Assembly: GCA_964525555.1 (NCBI GenBank)
Contig: CAZGHN010000011.1
Coordinates: 1-64,000 of the forward strand
Reading direction: 5' to 3'
Length of the DNA stretch: 64,000 nt
From: JAFGHJ01 sp964525555
GTDB taxonomy: Bacteria; Hydrothermota; UBA3072
The position numbers and the translations under genes were made by a program. The notes under the pieces were generated by a model. The model saw only the letters and a program-made list of their open reading frames with translations. It was not told the origin of the DNA and ran no database searches. Positions 8,327-15,297 of this stretch are shown here, piece by piece. Every line of letters starts with the position of its first letter. Positions within the stretch are counted from its first letter, which is position 1.

Positions 8327-9010
8327 TTATAAAAAACTACCTTTAAAAACTATAAAAATTTTCCCTTCATGCAAGATATTAAATTTTATTTTGTATTTTA
8401 TATCTAAAGATTGCACATCAGTTTTATCAAGATATCTCTTGTATATTTCAAATTTTCTACCATTGCTCAATTCACGTTTCTGGCTACCGGATTTATCACG
8501 AACTTTGCTTCTTTCTTTACTCCACGCAGAATCCAAAACCCACATCTCACCATCAGTTTTTAGCATCTTTTTAAGTCTATCGAAAAATATCTTTTCCTGT
8601 TTATCGTCACAATGACTCAGGAAAAAACCTGTTAAAGCAATATCAAATTCTTTTTCTATAAACTCATAATCAAAAAAATCATCCAATATTATTTTGCATT
8701 TTTTTCCAATCCCAAGAGACTCAATCTTTTTTACACATTCATCCAGCATCTTTTGCGATTGATCAATAAGAGTAATTTCAGAACAATTCGAAGCATAATA
8801 AGGCAACCAGTATCCCGTTCCACACGCAATATCGACAATTTTCCCTTTAATAAATTTATTGAGTAAATTTGATATAATTTTTGCTTCAGTTTTATACGCT
8901 TCGGGGTCCGAGATGGAAGCTGGAGAACCTCCAAGAGTATATAATTCCTCATATTCTTTGGCTCTCTCATTATAATATTCGTTTATCTGGACTTCTAGTT
9001 TTTTCTCCAT
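8327..9010 (-). CDS. class I SAM-dependent methyltransferase
   Basis: A 227-residue cytosolic methyltransferase. The SAM-binding motif I is VDIACGTGYWLPYYA, followed by an acidic motif II (EITLIDQSQKMLD) and FDIALTGFFLSH (motif IV region). The substrate is not evident. I start it at the ATG at 9010, because the upstream in-frame ATG at 9046 lies between the -35 and -10 boxes and cannot be transcribed. First gene of the methyltransferase-rpiA-membrane protein operon. Confidence 0.8.
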   Translation of the reverse strand: MEKKLEVQINEYYNERAKEYEELYTLGGSPASISDPEAYKTEAKIISNLLNKFIKGKIVDIACGTGYWLPYYASNCSEITLIDQSQKMLDECVKKIESLGIGKKCKIILDDFFDYEFIEKEFDIALTGFFLSHCDDKQEKIFFDRLKKMLKTDGEMWVLDSAWSKERSKVRDKSGSQKRELSNGRKFEIYKRYLDKTDVQSLDIKYKIKFNILHEGKIFIVFKGSFL

Positions 9011-9028
9011 AAAAAAACACCTAAAGCA

Positions 9029-9056
9029 AATATAAACTATGCTCATTTTATGTCAA
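9029..9056 (-). promoter_or_regulatory. promoter of the methyltransferase-rpiA operon
   Basis: TTGACA (9056-9051), a 16-bp spacer and TATATT (9034-9029); the start codon at 9010 follows within about 12 bases of the predicted transcription start. Confidence 0.65.
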
Positions 9057-9381
9057 GAATCCAATCGTTGGTTCGTTGGATCGTTAGGTCGTTAGATAGT
9101 AAGAAAAATACTTGCGCCTTCCGTGATTAACAGCCAGATACCAGGTCTTTGTTCCAAGGCAAAAATAAAAAAACTAAAGGTACTACGTGTTCTACATGTG
9201 AAATTTTTTTTATGGGATGAGTTTTAAACAACATTAATTATCCTGTAAATCCTTTTTTTATCCTGTCTAAACATTTGGTGAGGTAATGGGTTTGAAACAA
9301 CAATAATTAATTCTGTTAATCTTCGTTTATCTGCGACCTATTCACTTCGCGTCTTTGTGCCTTTGTGGCTAAAAAATACTA
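9057..9381. repeat. intergenic repeat block (gap 9011-9441)
   Basis: No gene is visible. Units of several families occur: CGTTGGTTCGTTGGATCGTT near 9065, TATCCTGTAAATCC/TATCCTGTC near 9240-9270, TTCTGTTAATCTTCG near 9312, and GTCTTTGTGCCTTTGTGGC at about 9350-9371. Confidence 0.65.
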
Positions 9382-9410
9382 TTGACTTAAAAGTCGAAAT
9401 TCATTATACT
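9382..9410 (+). promoter_or_regulatory. promoter of the pseudopilin-like gene
   Basis: TTGACT (9382-9387), a 17-bp spacer and TATACT (9405-9410), about 30 bases before the ATG at 9442, which has AAGGGGGT as ribosome site. Confidence 0.65.
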
Positions 9411-9441
9411 TACAAATAAATTCTACCTTAAGGGGGTAGCA

Positions 9442-10242
9442 ATGAAAAAACGATTAGCTATATTTTTAATTGTTACTGCTTTTTTAGTGGGTATTGCCCT
9501 TGGTAATTTTCTTTCTCCATATATTTCGGCATTAGGTGAATCTTACGAACAAGTAAGTGAAGCAATTGCAATCGTAACTGTAAAAGAAAATATGAAAACT
9601 ATAGAAAAAGCGGCAAGAAAGTACTCCTGGGGAAATGGTCATTATCCAAAAAACAACTCTGTTTCATGGTTCAAAAAAGAGGTTGCATTAGATTTCGAAA
9701 ACCCTATCACTTATAAAACCGGAGAAGGCAATGCATATATGTCAGGAGGAGCAAATAAACCGGGAATTGTAGGCTTTGAAAGTGACTCAGCAGGTAATTT
9801 TTGCAGGATCACCGGATATGGAGTCGAAGACACAATTAATCTCTTTTTAGGATACAAAGACTCAAAACAATTAGCGACTGGAGAAAAAGATGAAAAGACT
9901 GCATCCGGTGAAGTTAAAATCTTAGAAAAAAGCGCAGAGACAACAACCTGGAACATTTTCGGTGCTAACACTAAAGTTACAGATAAAGGTGCTGAGACAT
10001 GGCGATTTTTCTGGGAATTTACGGTTTATAACCAGGAAAAAGAACCAATTACACTTATGGCTACTGTAGAATTTTTAGACAAAAATGGTTCAATAATAGC
10101 AGATGAGATCCTGCAAAATTTAAATATTCCGGGAGAATCATCAAAAACTTTCAACAGTTATACATTAATTAACGCAAATATAGCAGACAGGGTTACGGAA
10201 ATAAATATTAAGGCAAAAAGAGAAAAATTTGTGCAAAAGTAA
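9442..10242 (+). CDS. membrane-anchored protein with pseudopilin-like and FxLYD-like regions
   Basis: A 266-residue protein with one N-terminal hydrophobic segment (residues 5-28). Residues 48-130 echo the body of type II pseudopilins: ENMKTIEKAARKYS, GHYPKN, then PGIVGF and CRITGYG, although no prepilin peptidase site precedes the helix. Residues 150-260 resemble an FxLYD domain (WEFTVYNQEKEPI, ATVEFLDKNGSII, LNIPGESSKTF), a fold of extracytoplasmic proteins. Both resemblances are by eye. The gene is monocistronic, flanked by repeat-filled gaps. Confidence 0.6.
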   Translation: MKKRLAIFLIVTAFLVGIALGNFLSPYISALGESYEQVSEAIAIVTVKENMKTIEKAARKYSWGNGHYPKNNSVSWFKKEVALDFENPITYKTGEGNAYMSGGANKPGIVGFESDSAGNFCRITGYGVEDTINLFLGYKDSKQLATGEKDEKTASGEVKILEKSAETTTWNIFGANTKVTDKGAETWRFFWEFTVYNQEKEPITLMATVEFLDKNGSIIADEILQNLNIPGESSKTFNSYTLINANIADRVTEINIKAKREKFVQK

Positions 10243-10244
10243 TT

Positions 10245-10462
10245 TAGGTTTTAGGTCTTAGGTACTGGGTTTTAGTTAAAAAACAATAAATAAAAACTTT
10301 GTGTACTTTGTGACTTTGTGTGAAAAATTAGGTCTTAGGTTTTTGGTTTTAGGTTTTAGTTTTAAAAAATCACAATAAGATTTAGTGTATTTGGTGTATT
10401 TAGTGGTTAAATAACTTTTTTTCTTTGTTCTTCTCTGTGTTCTCTGCGTCTCTGTGGCTAAT
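10245..10462. repeat. intergenic repeat block
   Basis: Two TTAGGTTTTAGGTCTTAGG-type units (about 10243-10280 and 10330-10362) alternate with ACTTTGTGACTTTGTGTGA (10303-10325) and CTCTGTGTTCTCTGCG (10433-10448). The gene-end side of the MTase at 10464 abuts the last unit. Confidence 0.7.
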
Positions 10463-10463
10463 T

Positions 10464-11033
10464 TTACTTAAATCCCATCACATAAAAATAACTATCAACA
10501 AAATATTCAATATTTTTAAAACCGCTATTTTTAAACATCTCTATAAAAATACCTTTTTCAGGTAACCGATGATTTGCAACCTGATCACCTACATCTTTAT
10601 GCAACTGGTTTATTTCTTCGGGAGTCATGGAGTGACCTATTATTAATCTGCCGCCTTTCTTTAGAACTCGATAGCATTCCTCAATCGTCTTTTCTTTATC
10701 CGTAAAATGAGGAAAAGAATTAAAAATGATAACTGTGTCGAATTTATCGCTGCTAAAAGGAATATTTTCGCCTTCGCCCCTCAGCGCCATTTCATCAGGA
10801 TAAGTTTCTTTCAGTCCTCTAACCATTGCAAAAGATTTATCTAAATAAACTATAGTTGAATCGGGAATATTAGCATTAAAGTAATCACGCAACACTCCCT
10901 TACCACAAGCTAAATCCAAAACCGACCTCGAATCCTTACTGATTAACTCTTTTACAAATATTCCGGCAACTATCTTTGACTCTGCCGAAACTTCCCAATT
11001 TTCCGCCCACCTCTCAAAACAATCAACGTCCAT
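10464..11033 (-). CDS. class I SAM-dependent methyltransferase
   Basis: A 189-residue methyltransferase, short for the UbiE-like group. Motif I is VLDLACGKGVLRDYF, followed by the motif II region TIVYLDKSFAMVRGL, and FDTVIIFNSFPHF with YRVLKKGGRLIIGH. The substrate is unknown. It overlaps the 3' end of the metal-transport permease gene by 11 bases and is the last gene of that operon, so a role with a metal or metalloid substrate is possible but only guessed from position. Confidence 0.8.
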   Translation of the reverse strand: MDVDCFERWAENWEVSAESKIVAGIFVKELISKDSRSVLDLACGKGVLRDYFNANIPDSTIVYLDKSFAMVRGLKETYPDEMALRGEGENIPFSSDKFDTVIIFNSFPHFTDKEKTIEECYRVLKKGGRLIIGHSMTPEEINQLHKDVGDQVANHRLPEKGIFIEMFKNSGFKNIEYFVDSYFYVMGFK

Positions 11034-11829
11034 TCCTACCCCTTAAAGTCAGAGAAATTATAAAAATAAGAGAAGAAACAATTATTATTGTTGCTCCCGC
11101 AGGAACGTTAAAAAGATAAGAAAATAAAAGACCCGAAAGGCATGAAATAATTCCGAAAAGAATAGAAAGAAAATACATCTTAGAAAGGCTGTGCGTTAGT
11201 ATCCTTGCAGCTGAAGGAGGATTTATCAACAGGCCAAAAATCAATATTCCGCCAATTGTATTTAAATTCAAACAGATAACAAATCCGGAAAGAAAAAGAA
11301 GACTATAAAAAATGAACTTTTCAGGTATCCCGGACGACATTGCAACCTCTCTATTATAAAATACAGCTTTTATTTCCTTTCCGAAAAGAAGTAAAAAAAC
11401 AATTACGAGAAAAGTTACTCCCGCATTGATATAAATATTACCTCTCGAGAGAGTGAGAATGCTTCCCCAGATAAGATTAAATGCTTCTGTTTTCGGACCC
11501 TTAATAAGCCCCAATCCAAGAAAAGCAACTCCCAGCACAAGAGAAAAAATAATACCGATAATCACGTTTGCCTCTAGACCGGATTTTTCCGCAATAGGAC
11601 CAATTAAAATCGAAGCCAGAAGAGAAAAAACTATTGCCATAATAATAGGATTAATACCTAAGAGAAGCCCAATTACAGAACCTGCGAAGGCGGCATGTGA
11701 TATAGCCACCCCGACAAAAGGAATCCGAAGAAGAACCACCCATACCCCTACGATACCAAGCCCCACACCCGCAAGGATGGAACCCATTAATGCATTTTGG
11801 AAATAATTATAACTTAAAAATTCCCACAT
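11023..11829 (-). CDS. metal ABC transporter permease (ZnuB/TroC family)
   Basis: A 268-residue membrane subunit with about eight hydrophobic segments and no soluble domain. The signature of the ZnuB/MntB family is visible: VVLLRIPFVGVAISHAAFAG near the N-terminus and GGILIFGLLINPPSAARIL near residue 190. It would form the inner-membrane channel for zinc, manganese or iron. It overlaps the ATPase gene by 23 bases, so the two are translationally coupled. Confidence 0.9.
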   Translation of the reverse strand: MWEFLSYNYFQNALMGSILAGVGLGIVGVWVVLLRIPFVGVAISHAAFAGSVIGLLLGINPIIMAIVFSLLASILIGPIAEKSGLEANVIIGIIFSLVLGVAFLGLGLIKGPKTEAFNLIWGSILTLSRGNIYINAGVTFLVIVFLLLFGKEIKAVFYNREVAMSSGIPEKFIFYSLLFLSGFVICLNLNTIGGILIFGLLINPPSAARILTHSLSKMYFLSILFGIISCLSGLLFSYLFNVPAGATIIIVSSLIFIISLTLRGRNGR

Positions 11830-12562
11830 ACTTTTTCAAACTTTCCTCGTCAATATCGTAAAGTTCAGATAAATCTTTTGCATTAAAATCATCGTGTGAA
11901 AAATCACCGAATACTTTTCCGCCCTTAAGAGCTACTATCCTTGTAATTTCCTCGGGTAAATATCTGAGAAGATGAGTTACAAAAACTATCGTCAATTTAT
12001 GTTTTTTATAAATATCGGAAATCAGACTATTAATTTCCATCTGTGAAGCAGGATCTAGATTCATAAGGATTTCGTCCAATAAAAGAATCTCAACATCTCT
12101 TGCTAGTTCTCTTGCAATCGATACTTTTCTCTGTTCTCCTCCGGACAGAAAACCTGCGGGTCTATTCTCCAAATTCATTATACCAACTTCATCCATAACT
12201 CTACTCACAGATGCAAAATCTTCTTCTGTTAGATTTTTAAAAAGCCCTTTAACTCCTACTCTTCCCACACAAACTACATCTTTAACCGAAAGAGGAATAT
12301 TCTTTGCGATAAATTCATTCTGAAAAATAAAACCGATTTTTCTTCGCACCATTAGTCCGTTTCTAACCGGATCGAGGTCAAATACCCGAAGACTACCCTC
12401 ATCAGGCATAAAAAGTCCGTTTATAATTTTAAGAAGGGTAGTTTTCCCTGCTCCGTTGGGACCTATTATCGCAACAAAATCCTGTTTTTTTATATCAAGA
12501 GAAATGTCAGATAAAATTTTTTTACTGCTAAAGAATTTACTGACTTTTTTTATCTTTATCAC
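11807..12562 (-). CDS. metal ABC transporter ATPase (ZnuC family)
   Basis: A 251-residue ABC ATPase: Walker A GPNGAGKTTLLKII, Q-loop FIFQNEF, signature LSGGEQRKVSIAR, Walker B EILLLDEILMNLD, and H-loop VTHLL. It powers the permease encoded just downstream. The start is GTG (12562), overlapping the end of the binding-protein gene by 26 bases. Confidence 0.9.
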   Translation of the reverse strand: MIKIKKVSKFFSSKKILSDISLDIKKQDFVAIIGPNGAGKTTLLKIINGLFMPDEGSLRVFDLDPVRNGLMVRRKIGFIFQNEFIAKNIPLSVKDVVCVGRVGVKGLFKNLTEEDFASVSRVMDEVGIMNLENRPAGFLSGGEQRKVSIARELARDVEILLLDEILMNLDPASQMEINSLISDIYKKHKLTIVFVTHLLRYLPEEITRIVALKGGKVFGDFSHDDFNAKDLSELYDIDEESLKKYVGIFKL

Positions 12563-13310
12563 TTAAGATTTCCATTAAAAGATTTATATTACTCAGAAGA
12601 GTTGCTTTATATCCCTCTTTGCCCGGAAAGTTTGAGAAAATCATATACTTACTTTTCAATTCATCCGCTATTGTTCTACCAACCTTCTGGCCGCTCTGGA
12701 GATTATCCACAACTAACTGCACGTTTTCCTCCCTACCCACTTTAATCACCTCTGAGATTTCTTTAAGAGAGATATCATCTCCGGGAGAAAAAACGGAAAC
12801 CACTTCCGCGCCAAGAAACTCAAGCAATTCCTTTTGATGTTCATTACAGACAACCTTCAGCCCTTTTATGGACTTTTTTTTCTCTGAAATTATTACGGAA
12901 AGAGAATCTATACTCATTTTTAACTTTTCGTATTTTCTATTTATTTCATCTATTCGTATACTATCAGAGTTATATTCTTCTTTTAAAACATTAGAAATCT
13001 CCAAGGCTCCTTTTAGATATACCTCGGGAATCATCCAGCTTCCATCGGTTTTCAAATCGACTATTCGAATATTTAGGCCTAACTCTTCTATTTTTTGAAA
13101 CCAGGATTCATAACCGTGATATATAATCAAATCGGATAAAAAAATTAAGTTTGCTTCAACCGGCGAAAGATCAAAGTGACCGGGGCAGACTCCGCCCGGT
13201 ACAATGCTAACTACTTTCGCATCATTGGGTGCAAGAACCTCGACAATAGAAGATATGTCGGTTGTCGACGTTACTATACCCATACTCAAAATTAGAAAAA
13301 TCAGATTCAT
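12537..13310 (-). CDS. metal-binding protein of the ABC transporter (ZnuA/TroA family)
   Basis: A 257-residue periplasmic cluster A-I binding protein with a short N-terminal hydrophobic signal. Probable ligands are the His in CPGHFDLSP, the His in IIYHGYESW and the His in CNEHQKELL; the usual fourth acidic ligand region is VVDNLQSGQ. The His-rich loop typical of zinc-specific ZnuA is absent, so zinc, manganese and iron all remain possible. Its ATG overlaps the TonB-receptor stop by 4 bases. Confidence 0.85.
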   Translation of the reverse strand: MNLIFLILSMGIVTSTTDISSIVEVLAPNDAKVVSIVPGGVCPGHFDLSPVEANLIFLSDLIIYHGYESWFQKIEELGLNIRIVDLKTDGSWMIPEVYLKGALEISNVLKEEYNSDSIRIDEINRKYEKLKMSIDSLSVIISEKKKSIKGLKVVCNEHQKELLEFLGAEVVSVFSPGDDISLKEISEVIKVGREENVQLVVDNLQSGQKVGRTIADELKSKYMIFSNFPGKEGYKATLLSNINLLMEILSDKDKKSQ

Positions 13311-15091
13311 CTTTCCAGAGCAATTCCCATTTTCAAAGTTCTTCCGGGCATATTATAAAAACCTACTGCGTTAGGCACTTCTACATATCTCAGGTAATCT
13401 TTGTCGAAGATGTTATCCATACCTAAAGATAAAGATATATAATCCTTAGGCTTTAAATTCAAACGGAAATCAAAAACATAATAAGAAGGGATTGCATCCA
13501 CATGATTATCAGCCGCGTAATAGTCGGTTAAATATCTTCCTCTCAAACGCGCTTCTAAAACATCCCTATCAAATGTTACGTTTCCGCTGAACTTTTGTCC
13601 GGGTATGCCTTGAGTTCTTTCCTCTCTATCTATGTAAGAGTAGAAGATTTTCAACTTAAGCCAATCGATTGGATATATGCCAATTGAAGCTTCAATTCCT
13701 TTCTCTATTAATGTATCAACATTCTCGAATTGACCACTAGCAGGGGAAAACCGGATGAAATTATTTGTGTTCATCCTGTAAAGAGCAACATCAAAATCCG
13801 CAATATTTGAAAATTTCTGCCTTAGACCGATTTCGTAATCCCAGAGCAACTCAGTATCAAGAGAAGAATTCGAGGGAGGAAAAAGATACAGGTCATTAAA
13901 AGAAGGAAGCCTAAATCCTTTACCGATCCTTCCCCTTAATCTGGTATCGTTGTATTTAAACACAATACCACAGTCATAAGAAAATACCCCTTTCAAATCT
14001 TCTGCATGAGTATACCTTATACCTCCTGAAAGATTAAAAAAAGAAGTCTTCTGTTGCGTATGAATAAAACCTTCATAAACTTTTCTGCCCCACTCGCCAT
14101 TAGAAATCCAATTACCGTATTGTTTATAAAACTCAATACCGCCCTGAGTCTTATTTCCCTCTACCGGAGAAAGGCCAACTAAAGAACTGAAGCCATCAGT
14201 TCTATCTCTCGATTCCCATCCATCGGAAAATTCATGATAACCATATGTCCTGTATAACTTTGTTTGAAAATCGATTTTATTCATTTCTCCGTACACAGAA
14301 ATATCAAAAGCACCCCTTTCATAATTCTGGTAACCATCGGGAATATTTGTATCTCCTACAGTAGCCGGATCCTGTTTGTAAGCCTCCACGTATTTAACAT
14401 AATTTTCGATTTTCCAATCTTCATTAATATTATATACCAGATTACCCTGATAAGCATCAGTATTTGAAGCTGAATTCTCCTGGTAGCCATCAGATGAACT
14501 TTTTTGCACTGTACCGAGGAAATCTAATTTCGCGAAAGATTCTTCAAAAGAACCCGTCAAGTTATAAGTATTGAAACTTCCGTAATCGCATTCGAAGCCT
14601 AGCTTATTATCGCCCGAAGGTCGCCTGGTTAAGATATTGACAACTCCACCCATAGCTCCGGAACCGTATAAAGATGAAAGAGGGCCTTTAACAACTTCTA
14701 TTTTCTTTACATTATGGAGAGGAAACGTATGAGTCACCGCGCATCCGTATATAGCCATCTTCTCGGGCCTGCCGTCGACAAGAAAACCCAGTTTTCTCCC
14801 GTTATTACCAATACCTCTTATAACCACATCAGCTCTTCCGAAATTTCCCGTTTTCATAACTTCCACACCGGGAACATCGGAAAGCAAATCCGGGGCGACA
14901 TAAGAATTCACAAACCTTATGTCTTCTTCGCCTACAACTGAAACCGAAGCCGATACATCGGAAACATCATCCTCGTACCTGCTTGCAGTAACCACCACAC
15001 CTTCAGAAATATACATTTTTGCAACAAGCGTATCTAAAATAGATTCTACGGAATCCATAAAAGATGAAGCATATAACAAAAACAGAATCAT
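13307..15091 (-). CDS. TonB-dependent outer-membrane receptor, BtuB-like
   Basis: A 594-residue receptor. A TonB-box-like EGVVVTASRYEDD follows the signal region, then the plug domain (LLSDVPGVEVM, VVIRGIGNNG, KKIEVVKGPLSSLYGSGAMGG), and a beta-barrel ending in a C-terminal aromatic/hydrophobic pattern (GRTLKMGIALER). It heads an operon with a ZnuABC-type transporter, so it probably imports a metal or metal chelate rather than cobalamin. No cobalamin riboswitch is visible upstream. Confidence 0.9.
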   Translation of the reverse strand: MILFLLYASSFMDSVESILDTLVAKMYISEGVVVTASRYEDDVSDVSASVSVVGEEDIRFVNSYVAPDLLSDVPGVEVMKTGNFGRADVVIRGIGNNGRKLGFLVDGRPEKMAIYGCAVTHTFPLHNVKKIEVVKGPLSSLYGSGAMGGVVNILTRRPSGDNKLGFECDYGSFNTYNLTGSFEESFAKLDFLGTVQKSSSDGYQENSASNTDAYQGNLVYNINEDWKIENYVKYVEAYKQDPATVGDTNIPDGYQNYERGAFDISVYGEMNKIDFQTKLYRTYGYHEFSDGWESRDRTDGFSSLVGLSPVEGNKTQGGIEFYKQYGNWISNGEWGRKVYEGFIHTQQKTSFFNLSGGIRYTHAEDLKGVFSYDCGIVFKYNDTRLRGRIGKGFRLPSFNDLYLFPPSNSSLDTELLWDYEIGLRQKFSNIADFDVALYRMNTNNFIRFSPASGQFENVDTLIEKGIEASIGIYPIDWLKLKIFYSYIDREERTQGIPGQKFSGNVTFDRDVLEARLRGRYLTDYYAADNHVDAIPSYYVFDFRLNLKPKDYISLSLGMDNIFDKDYLRYVEVPNAVGFYNMPGRTLKMGIALER

Positions 15092-15107
15092 AAAACCCCC
15101 GTATAAC

Positions 15108-15138
15108 TCGTGTTACTTTTTAAAAAAAAATAACACGA
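15108..15138 (-). promoter_or_regulatory. inverted repeat over the -10 box of the metal-uptake operon
   Basis: Arms TCGTGTTA (15108-15115) and TAACACGA (15131-15138) are separated by 15 A/T bases. The right arm overlaps the predicted -10 box, the position of a repressor site. A metal-responsive repressor is the natural guess from the operon content. Confidence 0.5.
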
Positions 15139-15154
15139 ATAAGACTTTTGTCAA
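15127..15154 (-). promoter_or_regulatory. promoter of the TonB receptor-ABC operon
   Basis: TTGACA (15154-15149), a 16-bp spacer and TATTTT (15132-15127) on the minus strand; GGGGG precedes the ATG at 15091. Confidence 0.6.
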
Positions 15155-15162
15155 GGGGGTGA

Positions 15163-15187
15163 ATTTTGAACCATGAAAGTTCAAAAT
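15163..15187 (-). promoter_or_regulatory. inverted repeat upstream of the -35 box, copy of the nfnAB site
   Basis: Arms ATTTTGAAC and GTTCAAAAT are perfect over nine bases and lie eight bases upstream of the -35. The element matches 7060-7086 in sequence and in position relative to the promoter. Confidence 0.5.
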
Positions 15188-15297
15188 AGTTATTGGTGAA
15201 TTGGTAAATTAATATATTAGTAAAAAATGTAAACTGATTTACTGATTCACTAAATTCTCGAACTAACACACCCACCCACTAACTCACCAACCAGTCT
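15188..15297. repeat. intergenic repeat block
   Basis: Units of the ATTGGTGAATTGGTAAATT and CTGATTTACTGATTCAC types, then a run of ACACACCCACCCACTAACTC. It separates the GH3 gene end from the TonB promoter. Confidence 0.6.

Noticed and set aside
10243..10362. TTAGG-rich stretches as telomere-like or CRISPR repeats
   Set aside because: The units are degenerate, non-identical and lack spacers; they belong to the dispersed intergenic families.
13307..15160. Cobalamin uptake locus
   Set aside because: The receptor is BtuB-like, but no cobalamin riboswitch is seen and the ABC transporter is of the ZnuABC/TroABC type.
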